DNA of 60,512 nucleotides from a virus. The position numbers and the translations under genes are program-made. The notes under the pieces are model-generated. The model saw nothing but the letters and a program-made list of their open reading frames with translations. It made no database searches and had not been told where the DNA came from. Positions 1 to 8,741 of this stretch are shown piece by piece. The DNA is taken from positions 1 to 60,512 of the IMG/VR virus record IMGVR_UViG_3300010354_006477; one strand, 5' to 3'. Position 1 is the first letter of the stretch. Every line of letters starts with the position of its first letter.

Positions 1-2
1 AC

Positions 3-695
3 TACTTTATACATACATGGGACACTAACACTTATAGGCCTAATACACAAACACAAGTTTACACTGATGAGCCAGTGGCTGCGGATACTGCGGAAAAAAT
101 TAAAGCAGCTTACGCACCCAAAGATTTTTGTATGGATGTCTGGCCAGGCTTTTTGGAAAGAACTAAATCGACAAGAAATTTCGACGGCATGTTTTACAGT
201 TTCATGAAAAGTGTACACATGAAGCGCCGGTATGAATTAGCCAATGACTTTGAATATGACTGTGTTATAAAGGCACGATTAGACACAATTTATAATCCCT
301 ATAATCATTTTATAGTACACACAATGAGTCCACTCATGTGCTATAGTTGTACGCCAATAGCTAGGTTTCCGCACGAGTTTCATTATAATAATTTTGACGA
401 TGTATTTTATTATGGCGACAGTAAGACCATGGATTTAGTTGCTAACATCTATAACATACATAAACAAAAAAGAGACTTATATCCGGATCTTGCTTCAATG
501 ATATATAAGGATCCGGAATTATATTACGGTCCTGGTTGTATGTTGTATAAGAATCTAATTGAAATGGCAATTCATCCTCACTGCTTTAATAGTTTTCCAT
601 GGTATGTAGTTAGAAAAAATGTAGCGGATAGTGGGCTAGATCCTATTAATGATTGGGATCAAGTAATGAAGCTTTGTATGGATTGGTATAGATGA
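3..695 (+). CDS. Glycosyltransferase-like protein, 5' end outside window
   Basis: The frame is open to the left edge, so the first codon seen is not a start; a GTG at 75 is an internal alternative only. The visible part begins with FIHTWD, then has an aromatic-rich middle and VIKARLD about 90 residues in. A His-Thr-Trp near the N-terminus followed by an R-x-D segment is a pattern I associate with small viral and bacterial glycosyltransferase-like proteins. No full catalytic signature can be checked because the N-terminus is missing. It overlaps the next gene by four bases (ATGA), so it belongs to the same transcription unit. It could be another nucleotide-sugar-binding protein. Confidence 0.5.
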   Translation, partial: YFIHTWDTNTYRPNTQTQVYTDEPVAADTAEKIKAAYAPKDFCMDVWPGFLERTKSTRNFDGMFYSFMKSVHMKRRYELANDFEYDCVIKARLDTIYNPYNHFIVHTMSPLMCYSCTPIARFPHEFHYNNFDDVFYYGDSKTMDLVANIYNIHKQKRDLYPDLASMIYKDPELYYGPGCMLYKNLIEMAIHPHCFNSFPWYVVRKNVADSGLDPINDWDQVMKLCMDWYR

Positions 696-1594
696 GTTTA
701 TTAGACTCTGTTGATAAATTGACATTAATAACCAATGGTGATAGCTGGACCTTTGGATCTGAAATAGTCTCGCCAGAACTAGTTAAAGAAAATCCTGATG
801 CCACACATGTCTGTCAGTACGATTTTTATGAAAACAACGATGCCTATAGAGTGCCTAGAACTTATCCCAGCTACCTTGCTGAAAAGTTAAATGCTGATGT
901 GGTCAACTTGGCATGGCCTGCTGACGACAATGGCAGCATATTGCGTAGAACTATTGATTACATTACAACAAATTATATTGCTGTTAACAGATCCACTGAT
1001 GACCTTTTTGTAGTTGTAGGATGGAGTAGCCCTGAGCGTAATAGTTTTTGGTTCAAGGATGACAACACTTCGGAGCCGTTTAGACTTTGGCCTAATGTGC
1101 CAAACTTTACTCACAAAGCACAAGAAAAATTCTGGGAACTGTATGTGGCTTATTTGTGGAATCCCGAAGAATATATACCACGCTTTATACTGAACTGCAT
1201 CCAGCTAGATAACTTTTGTAGAGCACATGACATAAAATTTCTACAGTTCAATGCATTCTATCAAACACCTAACTCTAATATTGATGCATGGCAAGAACTA
1301 AACATACAACAAGAATTGAATAAGTTAAAGTTATCGGGCTATCAATATACAAATAGTAATTTAAAATATAGGCAACACAATCTTTTTGACTATTCGGCAA
1401 TATGGAATAATGTTAGAAATTTTTACAAAAAAGATCAACCTAATAGTACATTTAAAAGTTTTATTGATAATGCCGGCCTAGAACATCCTTATTGTAATAT
1501 CGGTCAAGGAGCTGGCTGGCATCCTAGTCCGCAAGCACATCAGGCTTGGGCTCAGGAGTTATACAGATATATTCAGGAAAATAATTTGCTATGA
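692..1594 (+). CDS. SGNH/GDSL-type hydrolase-like protein
   Basis: This 300-residue protein opens with a beta strand and the block I motif NGDSWTFGSE, where the Ser of GDS is the expected nucleophile of SGNH hydrolases and acyltransferases. It continues with DVVNLAWPADDNGS (block II-like) and FVVVGWSSPER, and ends with GWHPSPQAH, where the His would complete the active site. No signal peptide is visible, so it should act in the cytoplasm. Known family members hydrolyse or transfer acyl groups on sugars and lipids; the substrate here is unknown. The gene overlaps both neighbours by four bases. It is the first of three consecutive SGNH-like genes and eight in the window. Confidence 0.7.
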   Translation: MSLLDSVDKLTLITNGDSWTFGSEIVSPELVKENPDATHVCQYDFYENNDAYRVPRTYPSYLAEKLNADVVNLAWPADDNGSILRRTIDYITTNYIAVNRSTDDLFVVVGWSSPERNSFWFKDDNTSEPFRLWPNVPNFTHKAQEKFWELYVAYLWNPEEYIPRFILNCIQLDNFCRAHDIKFLQFNAFYQTPNSNIDAWQELNIQQELNKLKLSGYQYTNSNLKYRQHNLFDYSAIWNNVRNFYKKDQPNSTFKSFIDNAGLEHPYCNIGQGAGWHPSPQAHQAWAQELYRYIQENNLL

Positions 1595-2397
1595 CAATAT
1601 TATATGCAAATGGTTGTAGCTGGACTGCTGGCATGGAGTTAGAATATGATACAGAATTGTTTAATTCTTGGCGTAGTCAACAACCAGCAGAATTTAACAT
1701 AGTCGACTACTACAATCTATATAATTGGCCTGCTTTTCTTGGAAAAAAATTAGAAGCCACTGTTATTAACGCCAGCATTGGCGGAGGATCTAATCAACGC
1801 ATGATAAGAACAACGCTAGATTATATCAACAGCTTAGATCAAAATCAGCGTGATGATTTAGTTGTAGTGTTGGGCTGGACCAGTGCCGAACGAGGAGAAA
1901 TTTACATAGAAGATCCTCGCATACCAGGCTGGCACAGATTTAACATGACACAGATGTTTGGAGATTTTTTGTATGACTATGAACGGGCCCGCGTTCCTGA
2001 CTTGGTCAAGGACATAGAAAAATACCAAGAGCATTACATAGCGTCTGGACTTAGCCTAATAGGATCAATCGAAATATATCTACAGCAGCAGTTCATGATG
2101 AAAAACACATTGGAAAATTTAGGCATTAAGTATCTATTCTTTCAAAGTGTTCCGGCATGGTGGGATGTTTGGATGCAACCAAAAGGAATCGATGTTTATA
2201 AATTATTTCCTGTGCAATTAAAAAATACTGAACACGCGAACAACATCGGTATATACTTCAATGATGCTATGCAAACTGTCTGCAATGTTCAGGGATTTAG
2301 ACATGCGCCAGCTATGCATGTTTTAATAGAGGGACATAAGTATTGGGCTGAAGAAGTTTTATATCCTAGATTAATGGAGTTATATGGCGAAGAATAA
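1591..2397 (+). CDS. SGNH/GDSL-type hydrolase-like protein (GCS variant)
   Basis: This 268-residue relative of the preceding gene has NGCSWTAGME in place of GDSW, so the Asp of GDS is replaced by Cys while the nucleophilic Ser is kept. VINASIGGGSNQRM gives a Gly-rich oxyanion-type block II with Asn. LVVVLGWTSAER matches the previous protein closely, pointing to tandem duplication and divergence. A His-containing C-terminal segment (RHAPAMHVLIEGHKYWA) supplies candidate catalytic His. The start overlaps the previous stop (ATGA) and the end overlaps the next start by 14 bases. Activity as a sugar O-acyl hydrolase or transferase is inferred only. Confidence 0.65.
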   Translation: MTILYANGCSWTAGMELEYDTELFNSWRSQQPAEFNIVDYYNLYNWPAFLGKKLEATVINASIGGGSNQRMIRTTLDYINSLDQNQRDDLVVVLGWTSAERGEIYIEDPRIPGWHRFNMTQMFGDFLYDYERARVPDLVKDIEKYQEHYIASGLSLIGSIEIYLQQQFMMKNTLENLGIKYLFFQSVPAWWDVWMQPKGIDVYKLFPVQLKNTEHANNIGIYFNDAMQTVCNVQGFRHAPAMHVLIEGHKYWAEEVLYPRLMELYGEE

Positions 2398-3199
2398 TAT
2401 TGTTATTTGTGGCGACAGTTTTAATATTGGCATAGGCTGTCACAATCTTGATACTGAACCTTACGGGCAGTTACTAGGCCAAACGCTAGGTAAGGATGTC
2501 ATTAACTTGGCTAAAGGATCTAGCACTAACTTCAGCATTTATTTGCAGGCACAATATGCTGCGGAAAAATATACCGACTCTGCCGATTTAGTTATTATTA
2601 GTCACACTAGCTACGATCGTGTAGATTGGTTCCCCATGGACTATGACTTCCCACGCGGCGAAATTACACTGGCAGATGTTAATTACCATCAATATCCTCC
2701 TTACGGAGAACACACATATCATGTGCATGATCATGAAGTTAGGCTCAAGCATCCTTTAGTTAATGATCCCAATTATACTGGCGCAATGTTCACTGACAAT
2801 CTTATGGGTGTTATTGACTATTGGGAAAATTTTGGCAGCAAAGACATAGACTCAGGTTACTACGCTAGATTTCGCACTGAACCAAAACAGCGCATGAAAA
2901 CTCTATACGATTATGGAACCACTATTCATGAGACCAGAATTAACAGAATTCAAACAATTGGATTGATGACCATGGCACATCAATTACTAAAGCGTGCCAA
3001 TATAAATCATTTGATCTTAACACATGAACCAGACTATTATAAAAAGTTCATTGACTCTATAAATATTTGTGAATTAAGCTGGGGACAGTTGAGCATTGAT
3101 TACCCTGACGATTTGCCAAGTTGGCATACCGGCGCAGCAGGACATCGCTGTGCCTACGATAAGATTATGGAAAAATTAAAGGAAAATGCATGGACATAA
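2384..3199 (+). CDS. SGNH/GDSL-type hydrolase-like protein
   Basis: This 271-residue protein has IVICGDSFNIGIG at its N-terminus (block I with GDS), VINLAKGSSTNFS (block II) and SWHTGAAGH near the C-terminus as the likely His block. It is the third member of a tandem array of SGNH-fold genes. It overlaps the upstream gene by 14 bases and the downstream cupin by 10 bases, consistent with translational coupling. A TATAAATA identical to the T4 late-promoter core lies inside it at 3058-3065 on the plus strand, but in such AT-rich coding sequence this may be chance. Substrate unknown. Confidence 0.65.
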   Translation: MAKNNIVICGDSFNIGIGCHNLDTEPYGQLLGQTLGKDVINLAKGSSTNFSIYLQAQYAAEKYTDSADLVIISHTSYDRVDWFPMDYDFPRGEITLADVNYHQYPPYGEHTYHVHDHEVRLKHPLVNDPNYTGAMFTDNLMGVIDYWENFGSKDIDSGYYARFRTEPKQRMKTLYDYGTTIHETRINRIQTIGLMTMAHQLLKRANINHLILTHEPDYYKKFIDSINICELSWGQLSIDYPDDLPSWHTGAAGHRCAYDKIMEKLKENAWT

Positions 3200-3630
3200 A
3201 AATTGTTAATAAACATTGGGGACATGAATTATGGATTGCTGACGGTGTCAGAACTCCGTATGCTTTAAAAAAGATTTTGTTCAAATCCGGCAATAGAACT
3301 AGCTTGCAAGTTCATAGAGAAAAATTTGAAACCACTTATGTATTAAGTGGCACTGGAAAACTTTATCGTAGTAAAGAATTGTTCGATATTGATAAATTCC
3401 TAGCCGACGGTATGACAGACGAAGAGGTTGTCATATATGAAAGAACATTTGATGTCATTGATTTGTATGAAGGAATGGCATTTGATATCAAGCCAGGATA
3501 TGTACACCGTGTTGTAGCAACAACTGATTTAACTTTTATTGAATCTAGTACTTGCCATTTAGACGATGTTATTAGACTTCAAGATGACAAGGGGCGCAAG
3601 CACGGAAAGATCAGCTACGAGCATGAGTAA
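3190..3630 (+). CDS. Cupin-domain protein, phosphomannose isomerase type II-like
   Basis: This 146-residue single-domain protein begins NKHWGHELWIA, the opening typical of the cupin domain of type II phosphomannose isomerase/GDP-mannose pyrophosphorylase proteins. The sequence LQVHREKFETTYVLSG supplies the His and Glu metal ligands of cupin motif 1. IKPGYVHRVVA supplies the motif 2 His. Free-standing versions are usually sugar-phosphate isomerases or epimerases. It overlaps the start of the nucleotidyltransferase-kinase fusion by eight bases, so the two probably act in one sugar-activation pathway. The exact sugar cannot be told from sequence. Confidence 0.75.
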   Translation: MDIKIVNKHWGHELWIADGVRTPYALKKILFKSGNRTSLQVHREKFETTYVLSGTGKLYRSKELFDIDKFLADGMTDEEVVIYERTFDVIDLYEGMAFDIKPGYVHRVVATTDLTFIESSTCHLDDVIRLQDDKGRKHGKISYEHE

Positions 3631-5164
3631 TACAGTAATCATTCCAACTGCCGGTCTGGGCAGTCGTATGGGTAACTATACTAAAAATCTCAATAAAGCA
3701 CTGTTACCTTTTCTTGACAAGCCGGTAATTGGACACATAATTGAACAGTTTCCCAAAGACACTAGATTTGTTATTCCAGTGGGTTATCTTGCACAGCAAG
3801 TAAAAGATTTTTGCAACATTGCTTATGCTGACAGGCACATAGAGTTTGTTGATATTGATGACTGGACTGGCCCTAAAAGTGGAACAGGGTATAGTGTATT
3901 ACAATGTAAGTCAGCTATTGACGGCCCGTTTTGGTATGTGACCTGCGACACTTATTTTGATCAGCCTATTATGGATAGAGTTCGAAATAAGGATTGCTAT
4001 TTTGTAAAACATGTGCCTGAAAACATCACCAGTTTATACACTATGTTTAAAATTGGTCGTGATTCTACAATACAGGATATTACTTTCAAGCAGCAGCAAA
4101 ATTCAGAATGGGCAGCATGGACTGGGCTAATGTACATACACGATTGGCAAAAGTTCTTCGATGACTTAACTGAGCACAATGGTACAGAATTTATACCCAT
4201 TATCCGTCGTGGTAGCGATACTGCAATATTAGATACATGGCTTGACTTCGGCAGCGCAGAACAGTATACTACTGCATTAAGCAAAAGCCAGAAATTTGAT
4301 TTTAGTAAAACCAACGAAGTAACTTATATCTGCAATAACAAAGTTGTCAAGTGGTGGTTAGACAGTTCTGTAGCCAAAAAGAAATATGACAAAACTCAGG
4401 CTAATCCTAATGTGTTTCCTAGTCGCTGTGAATATGTGGGCAATTATATGGCCTATGATTTCCATCCAGGACAGACTTTATATAGTTTTAATCATCCTGT
4501 TGTATTCACAGACTATCTTGCTTGGCTAAAGAGGGATGTGTGGCAACCAGTAGACTTGGATCTTAGAGCCGCTTGTATAGAATTTTACAAAACAAAAACA
4601 CTGGCCAGAGTCGATAAGTTTTTACAAAAATATCCTGCACTCAGTGAAATTAAGTACATCGATGGCGTCGAAGTTAAAGACTACAAATACTATTTAGATA
4701 GCATAGATTGGGATTACTTATCTACAACTTATGCAGCAGGATTTACACACGGCGATTTACATTTTGATAATACTATTATCGGCCCGCGTGGAGACTTTAA
4801 AGTAATTGATTGGCGTCATGAGTTTGCTGATATAGTAGAGTATGGCGACATATACTACGACTTGGCCAAGCTCATGGGAGGCTTTGTAATCAATTATGCT
4901 AATATCAAAGAGCATAATTTTAATATTGAAATAGATGGCGACTCGGTTACATTAAGTGTACCGCATGTGGATCATTATGATGTGTATATCAAGCGTCTTA
5001 AAGAGTTTGTTATAAGCGAAGGTTACGACTACAAAAAGGTACAACTGTTAGTACCTATTATATTTTGGAATATGAGCCCGCTGCATACTGCACCATTTGA
5101 TTTATTTTTGTGGTATTTAGGTATTAAATTATTTCAGGAAATAGAAAATGCAAACGCTAATTGA
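3623..5164 (+). CDS. Fusion of sugar nucleotidyltransferase and APH/choline-kinase-like domain
   Basis: The chosen ATG at 3623 gives 513 residues starting directly with the nucleotidyltransferase strand; the frame extends 57 bases upstream but only into the cupin gene. Residues 1 to about 230 form an NTP-transferase domain with PTAGLGSRM, KALLPFLDKPVI and a later DTWLDFGS. The C-terminal half carries FTHGDLHFDNTII and FKVIDWRHE, the catalytic and Mg-binding motifs of aminoglycoside phosphotransferase and choline kinase folds, followed by YDLAKLMGG. The protein could phosphorylate a small molecule or sugar and activate it as a nucleotide derivative, comparable in logic to the separate LicA and LicC proteins. 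Substrates are unknown. Confidence 0.8.
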   Translation: MSNTVIIPTAGLGSRMGNYTKNLNKALLPFLDKPVIGHIIEQFPKDTRFVIPVGYLAQQVKDFCNIAYADRHIEFVDIDDWTGPKSGTGYSVLQCKSAIDGPFWYVTCDTYFDQPIMDRVRNKDCYFVKHVPENITSLYTMFKIGRDSTIQDITFKQQQNSEWAAWTGLMYIHDWQKFFDDLTEHNGTEFIPIIRRGSDTAILDTWLDFGSAEQYTTALSKSQKFDFSKTNEVTYICNNKVVKWWLDSSVAKKKYDKTQANPNVFPSRCEYVGNYMAYDFHPGQTLYSFNHPVVFTDYLAWLKRDVWQPVDLDLRAACIEFYKTKTLARVDKFLQKYPALSEIKYIDGVEVKDYKYYLDSIDWDYLSTTYAAGFTHGDLHFDNTIIGPRGDFKVIDWRHEFADIVEYGDIYYDLAKLMGGFVINYANIKEHNFNIEIDGDSVTLSVPHVDHYDVYIKRLKEFVISEGYDYKKVQLLVPIIFWNMSPLHTAPFDLFLWYLGIKLFQEIENANAN

Positions 5165-5480
5165 AAATCTAAGTCGAGATTACTTTCTCGCATTTACTCT
5201 CAAAGACTCTGCAGAGCTGTCAAGAATGTTTGACGAAACTGTTGAGCTTGTTGATTGGGAAATGAATCTACATGGCCGTGATGCAGTAATGACTAACAAT
5301 CAAGAGTTATTTAATAGTGTCGGCACTATTAAAGTTGTGCCTGAAATAATTGCAGTATATGGTTTAACTGCTATGGCTAAAATTCTAGTAGAAATTGACG
5401 GCATAAAATTAAAAGTAGTCGACATTATTACATTTAATAACTTAGGAAAAATTATTAAGTTAGAAGCATACAAGCAATGA
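5148..5480 (+). CDS. NTF2/SnoaL-fold small protein
   Basis: This 110-residue protein has the helix-rich start and later strand pattern of the SnoaL/NTF2 fold: YFLAFTLKDSAELSRMFDETVELVDWE, then HGRDAVMTNNQELF, then paired strands ending KIIKLEAYKQ. In this fold D, W and the HGRDA segment line a cone-shaped pocket. Members act as isomerases, cyclases or binding proteins, so no reaction can be assigned. It overlaps the preceding fusion by 17 bases and the next gene by four, placing it within the sugar-related operon. Confidence 0.6.
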   Translation: MQTLIENLSRDYFLAFTLKDSAELSRMFDETVELVDWEMNLHGRDAVMTNNQELFNSVGTIKVVPEIIAVYGLTAMAKILVEIDGIKLKVVDIITFNNLGKIIKLEAYKQ

Positions 5481-6199
5481 AAAAATTTATTAGCCTGAGT
5501 CAGTATCCCGGAAAGACCGGACAATACTTTTACACAAAATTTTTTGAGCATTACGGTATTAATGCTACATATGAACCTAGAGGCACAGACAACTTAGTAC
5601 AAAGCCTGTCCTATGCTATAGAAGAACAAGTTGCAGGCATTAGTGTCAGCATGCCGTTTAAAAAAGAGGTGGTTAAATATTTGGACGATGTAAGCGCCTA
5701 TGTAGATATATACAATAGCTGCAATACTATAACGGTTAAAGATAAAAAACTTGTTGGATATAACACCGATATTGCTGGCATAGAATGGGCTTGCAAGGAA
5801 ATTAAGAATGCTAATAGGATCACTATCCTAGGAAGCGGCGCAATGGCATCTAGTTTTATTCGTCGATTGGAATCAGACAACTATGGTGCAATTAATATTG
5901 CAGCAAGGGCACTTGGCACTTGGGATCAAAAGGACCTAGATACTGATATAATAATTAATGCCACAGCCTTTGGTACGATGTCAGCTGAAAGTCCTTATAC
6001 CAAATTACCCAATGGTGTTAAATTAGTAATTGATTTGGCAGTTAAAGAAAACGATTTAACAAAACAATGCTTGGATGCTGGAGTTAAATATTTGTCAGGT
6101 AAGGAATTCTATAAACAACAATTTTTAGCTCAGTTTAAAGTTTATACGGGTATAACAGCTGAGCCTGATTTGTTTGATAAATTTGAAAGACAGCAATAA
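5477..6199 (+). CDS. Shikimate dehydrogenase (AroE)-like protein
   Basis: This 240-residue protein follows the AroE plan. The N-terminal substrate domain has GISVSMPFKKEVV, where the Lys of PFK matches the catalytic Lys, then NSCNTITV and GYNTDIAGIEWA, where Asp of NTD matches the catalytic Asp. A short Rossmann segment ITILGSGAMASS follows, then DIIINATAFGTM. It is somewhat shorter than the usual 270-290 residues. Known enzymes reduce 3-dehydroshikimate or related quinate and aminoshikimate compounds with NADPH. In a phage it is more likely to act on an analogous cyclic substrate of the local pathway than in aromatic amino acid synthesis. It abuts the aldolase-like gene. Confidence 0.75.
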   Translation: MKKFISLSQYPGKTGQYFYTKFFEHYGINATYEPRGTDNLVQSLSYAIEEQVAGISVSMPFKKEVVKYLDDVSAYVDIYNSCNTITVKDKKLVGYNTDIAGIEWACKEIKNANRITILGSGAMASSFIRRLESDNYGAINIAARALGTWDQKDLDTDIIINATAFGTMSAESPYTKLPNGVKLVIDLAVKENDLTKQCLDAGVKYLSGKEFYKQQFLAQFKVYTGITAEPDLFDKFERQQ

Positions 6200-7272
6200 T
6201 GGATATAAAAAAATTTAAACTAGGCTTCGGCCCGATGAGTGATGAAATAATTCGAATACTAGCAGAACATACAAAAGAATATCCTTTAATGATTATTGCT
6301 AGTAGAAATCAAGTTGATTTTGATTCTGGCTATGTATGCACCACACACGAACTAGCAGCTAAAGTAAAAGCCTTTCGCGGTGATAATTTGTTGTTATGTA
6401 GAGATCATTGTGGTCCATACTTTAGCGACAAAGACAAAGGGCTACCAATTGCTGATGCAATTGTAAGATGTAAACAAACTATACAAGCAGACATTGCTGC
6501 TGGCTTCGATTTAATTCATATCGATGTTAGTCGCATACCTGAAAATCAATTGAGTTACGCCACCGAACTTATTGATTTCACACTAAGCATTAAACCTGAC
6601 ATGCTGTTAGAGTTTGGTAGTGAAGACAATACAGGTGTGGATATTAATAGTAGCATTGGAAGAATTGAAAGCCAGCTAGAGTTTTTAGCCAAGTACCATA
6701 AAAATGTTAAGTTCTTTGTGACACAAACTGGTAGTCTAACTAAAGATAATCAAGTGGGAAGTTTTGATGTCAATCGAAACCATCGAGTAAGTTTACAATT
6801 ACACAACGCAGGTTTTTTATTTAAAGAACATAATGCAGATTATTTTACTGAGTCGGATATTGAATTAAGAATCAAAGGCGGAGTTGATAGCTTAAACATT
6901 GCACCGCAGTTAGGAAAGATTCAAACTGATTTACTAAAAGAATTTAGTCCTGAAAATTTATGGTCGAAATTTGCTGACATGGTTTACAGCAAAAATTATT
7001 GGCAACGGTGGGTAGCCGAAGGCGTAACTGACAAAGATATCGCCGTAAGCGTTAGCGGTCATTATTGCTTTAACAGTGACGAGTATCGTGCTATTATGAC
7101 CGCCATTGATGTCGACGACTTTGTTAAACAGCTAAAATCAAAAATCGAATCATTATTAGTTTTATACAAAAAGTTTGACCAAAGCCATAATTCTGCCGAA
7201 GCAGAGTTCGAAAAGAAACTACGACTACGGTTAGAAGAACTGCGTCGAAGAGATCCATTTATATATCGATGA
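6199..7272 (+). CDS. Tagatose-bisphosphate aldolase GatZ/KbaZ-like protein
   Basis: This 357-residue protein matches the GatZ/KbaZ layout: PLMIIASRNQVDFDSGY corresponds to the family's ATSNQVN-x-GGY segment, LLCRDHCGPY to GGDHLGP, and GFDLIHIDVSR to GFSKIHLDAS. A later LEFGSEDNTG matches the family's GTEVP-containing strand. GatZ and KbaZ are TIM-barrel partners of the class II aldolases GatY and KbaY; no GatY-type partner is visible here, so this may be a stand-alone aldolase with its own substrate. The A of its ATG is the last base of the upstream stop codon, and it overlaps the carbamoyltransferase by four bases. Family placement is fairly secure; reaction is inferred. Confidence 0.7.
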   Translation: MDIKKFKLGFGPMSDEIIRILAEHTKEYPLMIIASRNQVDFDSGYVCTTHELAAKVKAFRGDNLLLCRDHCGPYFSDKDKGLPIADAIVRCKQTIQADIAAGFDLIHIDVSRIPENQLSYATELIDFTLSIKPDMLLEFGSEDNTGVDINSSIGRIESQLEFLAKYHKNVKFFVTQTGSLTKDNQVGSFDVNRNHRVSLQLHNAGFLFKEHNADYFTESDIELRIKGGVDSLNIAPQLGKIQTDLLKEFSPENLWSKFADMVYSKNYWQRWVAEGVTDKDIAVSVSGHYCFNSDEYRAIMTAIDVDDFVKQLKSKIESLLVLYKKFDQSHNSAEAEFEKKLRLRLEELRRRDPFIYR

Positions 7273-8741
7273 ATATTTGGGGAATAAGTGCTAACAGTCA
7301 TGATGCTGCCGTCAGTGTTTGGCACGATAAAGAATTAAAATTTGCAGCACACAGCGAACGCTATAGCGGCATCAAAAATGATGGCGATCTCTGTGCAGGT
7401 ATTATTACTGATGCAGAACAGTTTGGTCGTCCAGATTTAATTGTTTGGTATGAGGATCCAAAACTTAAAACTGCTAGACAATATATTGCCGGCCAAGGAG
7501 ATCGTACAAAGGAAAATGATGTTGTCTCATACCTAGCCAAGTATAATCTTACCGCACCGGTTCATATTGGTCAACATCATCATAGTCATGCTGCTGCTGG
7601 ATATTACACTGGCGGTTTTAAAGATGCTACAGTTATAGTTATTGATAGCATAGGCGAGTTTGAAACTTTAACAGTTTGGACCGGAGTCGACAATAAACTA
7701 ACTAAGCAATATAGTCAAAGTTATCCAGACAGTGTTGGTCTTTGGTTCAGTGCAATGACACAGCGTTGCGGTTTAAAACCCAACGAAGAAGAATATATCC
7801 TTATGGGTATGGCTGCTTATGGTGATCCCAATAGATTAAAGGCAGACATATATAACGATTTCTTTGATACTATACGCGGCGCAGAAATTAAATTCAAGCG
7901 TAACTTACATCGAGGATGCCCGGACTGGAGATTAGATCTTCTTAAAGAGCAAGATATATTTGATATTGCCGCAGCAACACAACAAATTTATATTGAATTA
8001 CTGCAAGGCATTGTCGCTTGGGCCAAAAGAACATTACCTAGTAGTAATCTAATACTCATGGGAGGTTGTGCTCTCAATTGTGTAGCTAATAGCGAAATTA
8101 CAGCAGGATGGAATAATGTTTGGATCATGCCCAATCCTGGCGATGCTGGTTCAGCTGTTGGAGCAGTCTGCGGTTATTTTGAAGAACATGTTGTTTGGCC
8201 TGGCCCATATTTAGGCACAGACATGGGGAAGCAATATCCTGTTGAACAACTTATTGAAAACTTAAAGCGTGACAAAATAGTTGGTGTTGCTAGTGGACGA
8301 GCTGAATACGGTCCCCGTGCATTGGGTCATCGTAGTTTATTAGCAGATCCGCGCGGCCCGGATATCAAAGATAAAGTCAATGACATTAAACGCAGACAAA
8401 AGTTCCGTCCATTTGCTCCGGCTATTTTGGAAGAACATGTACACGAATATTTTGAAATGCCTGCCGGAATAACGGCAAGTCCGTTTATGCAATTTGTGGC
8501 AAAGTGTAGACAACCTGACTTGTTTCCTGCTATAATACATGGAGATGGCACAAGCCGAGTTCAAACTGTTAGTAAGAACGATAGTCCGGGATTCAGAAAA
8601 TTGTTAGAAGATTGGTACAGCGAAACTGGATGTCCGATGTTGTTGAATACAAGTTTGAACATTAAAGGTCAACCAATGGTAAATGATATCAAGGATGCAG
8701 CAGCGTTCTACGAACGATATCATGTGCCAGTACTAACATGA
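7269..8741 (+). CDS. O-carbamoyltransferase, NodU/CmcH/TobZ family
   Basis: This 490-residue protein has both domains of the family. The Kae1-like N-terminal part has GQHHHSHAAAGYY (metal-binding His residues), IDSIGEFETLTVW and LMGMAAYGD, with LMGGCALNCVANS later. The C-terminal YrdC-like part has GRAEYGPRALGHRS and LLNTSLNIKGQPM. Family members form carbamoyl-adenylate from carbamoyl phosphate and ATP, then transfer the carbamoyl group to a hydroxyl of a sugar or antibiotic. Length is slightly below the usual 550-600. Flanked by an aldolase-like gene and glycosyltransferase-like genes, the acceptor is plausibly a sugar. The ends overlap neighbours by four bases. Confidence 0.92.
   Translation: MNIWGISANSHDAAVSVWHDKELKFAAHSERYSGIKNDGDLCAGIITDAEQFGRPDLIVWYEDPKLKTARQYIAGQGDRTKENDVVSYLAKYNLTAPVHIGQHHHSHAAAGYYTGGFKDATVIVIDSIGEFETLTVWTGVDNKLTKQYSQSYPDSVGLWFSAMTQRCGLKPNEEEYILMGMAAYGDPNRLKADIYNDFFDTIRGAEIKFKRNLHRGCPDWRLDLLKEQDIFDIAAATQQIYIELLQGIVAWAKRTLPSSNLILMGGCALNCVANSEITAGWNNVWIMPNPGDAGSAVGAVCGYFEEHVVWPGPYLGTDMGKQYPVEQLIENLKRDKIVGVASGRAEYGPRALGHRSLLADPRGPDIKDKVNDIKRRQKFRPFAPAILEEHVHEYFEMPAGITASPFMQFVAKCRQPDLFPAIIHGDGTSRVQTVSKNDSPGFRKLLEDWYSETGCPMLLNTSLNIKGQPMVNDIKDAAAFYERYHVPVLT

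Noticed and set aside
3058-3065. TATAAATA on the plus strand as a late promoter
   Set aside because: It lies in the middle of a coding gene in AT-rich sequence and no unit clearly starts behind it, so it was not listed as a promoter.
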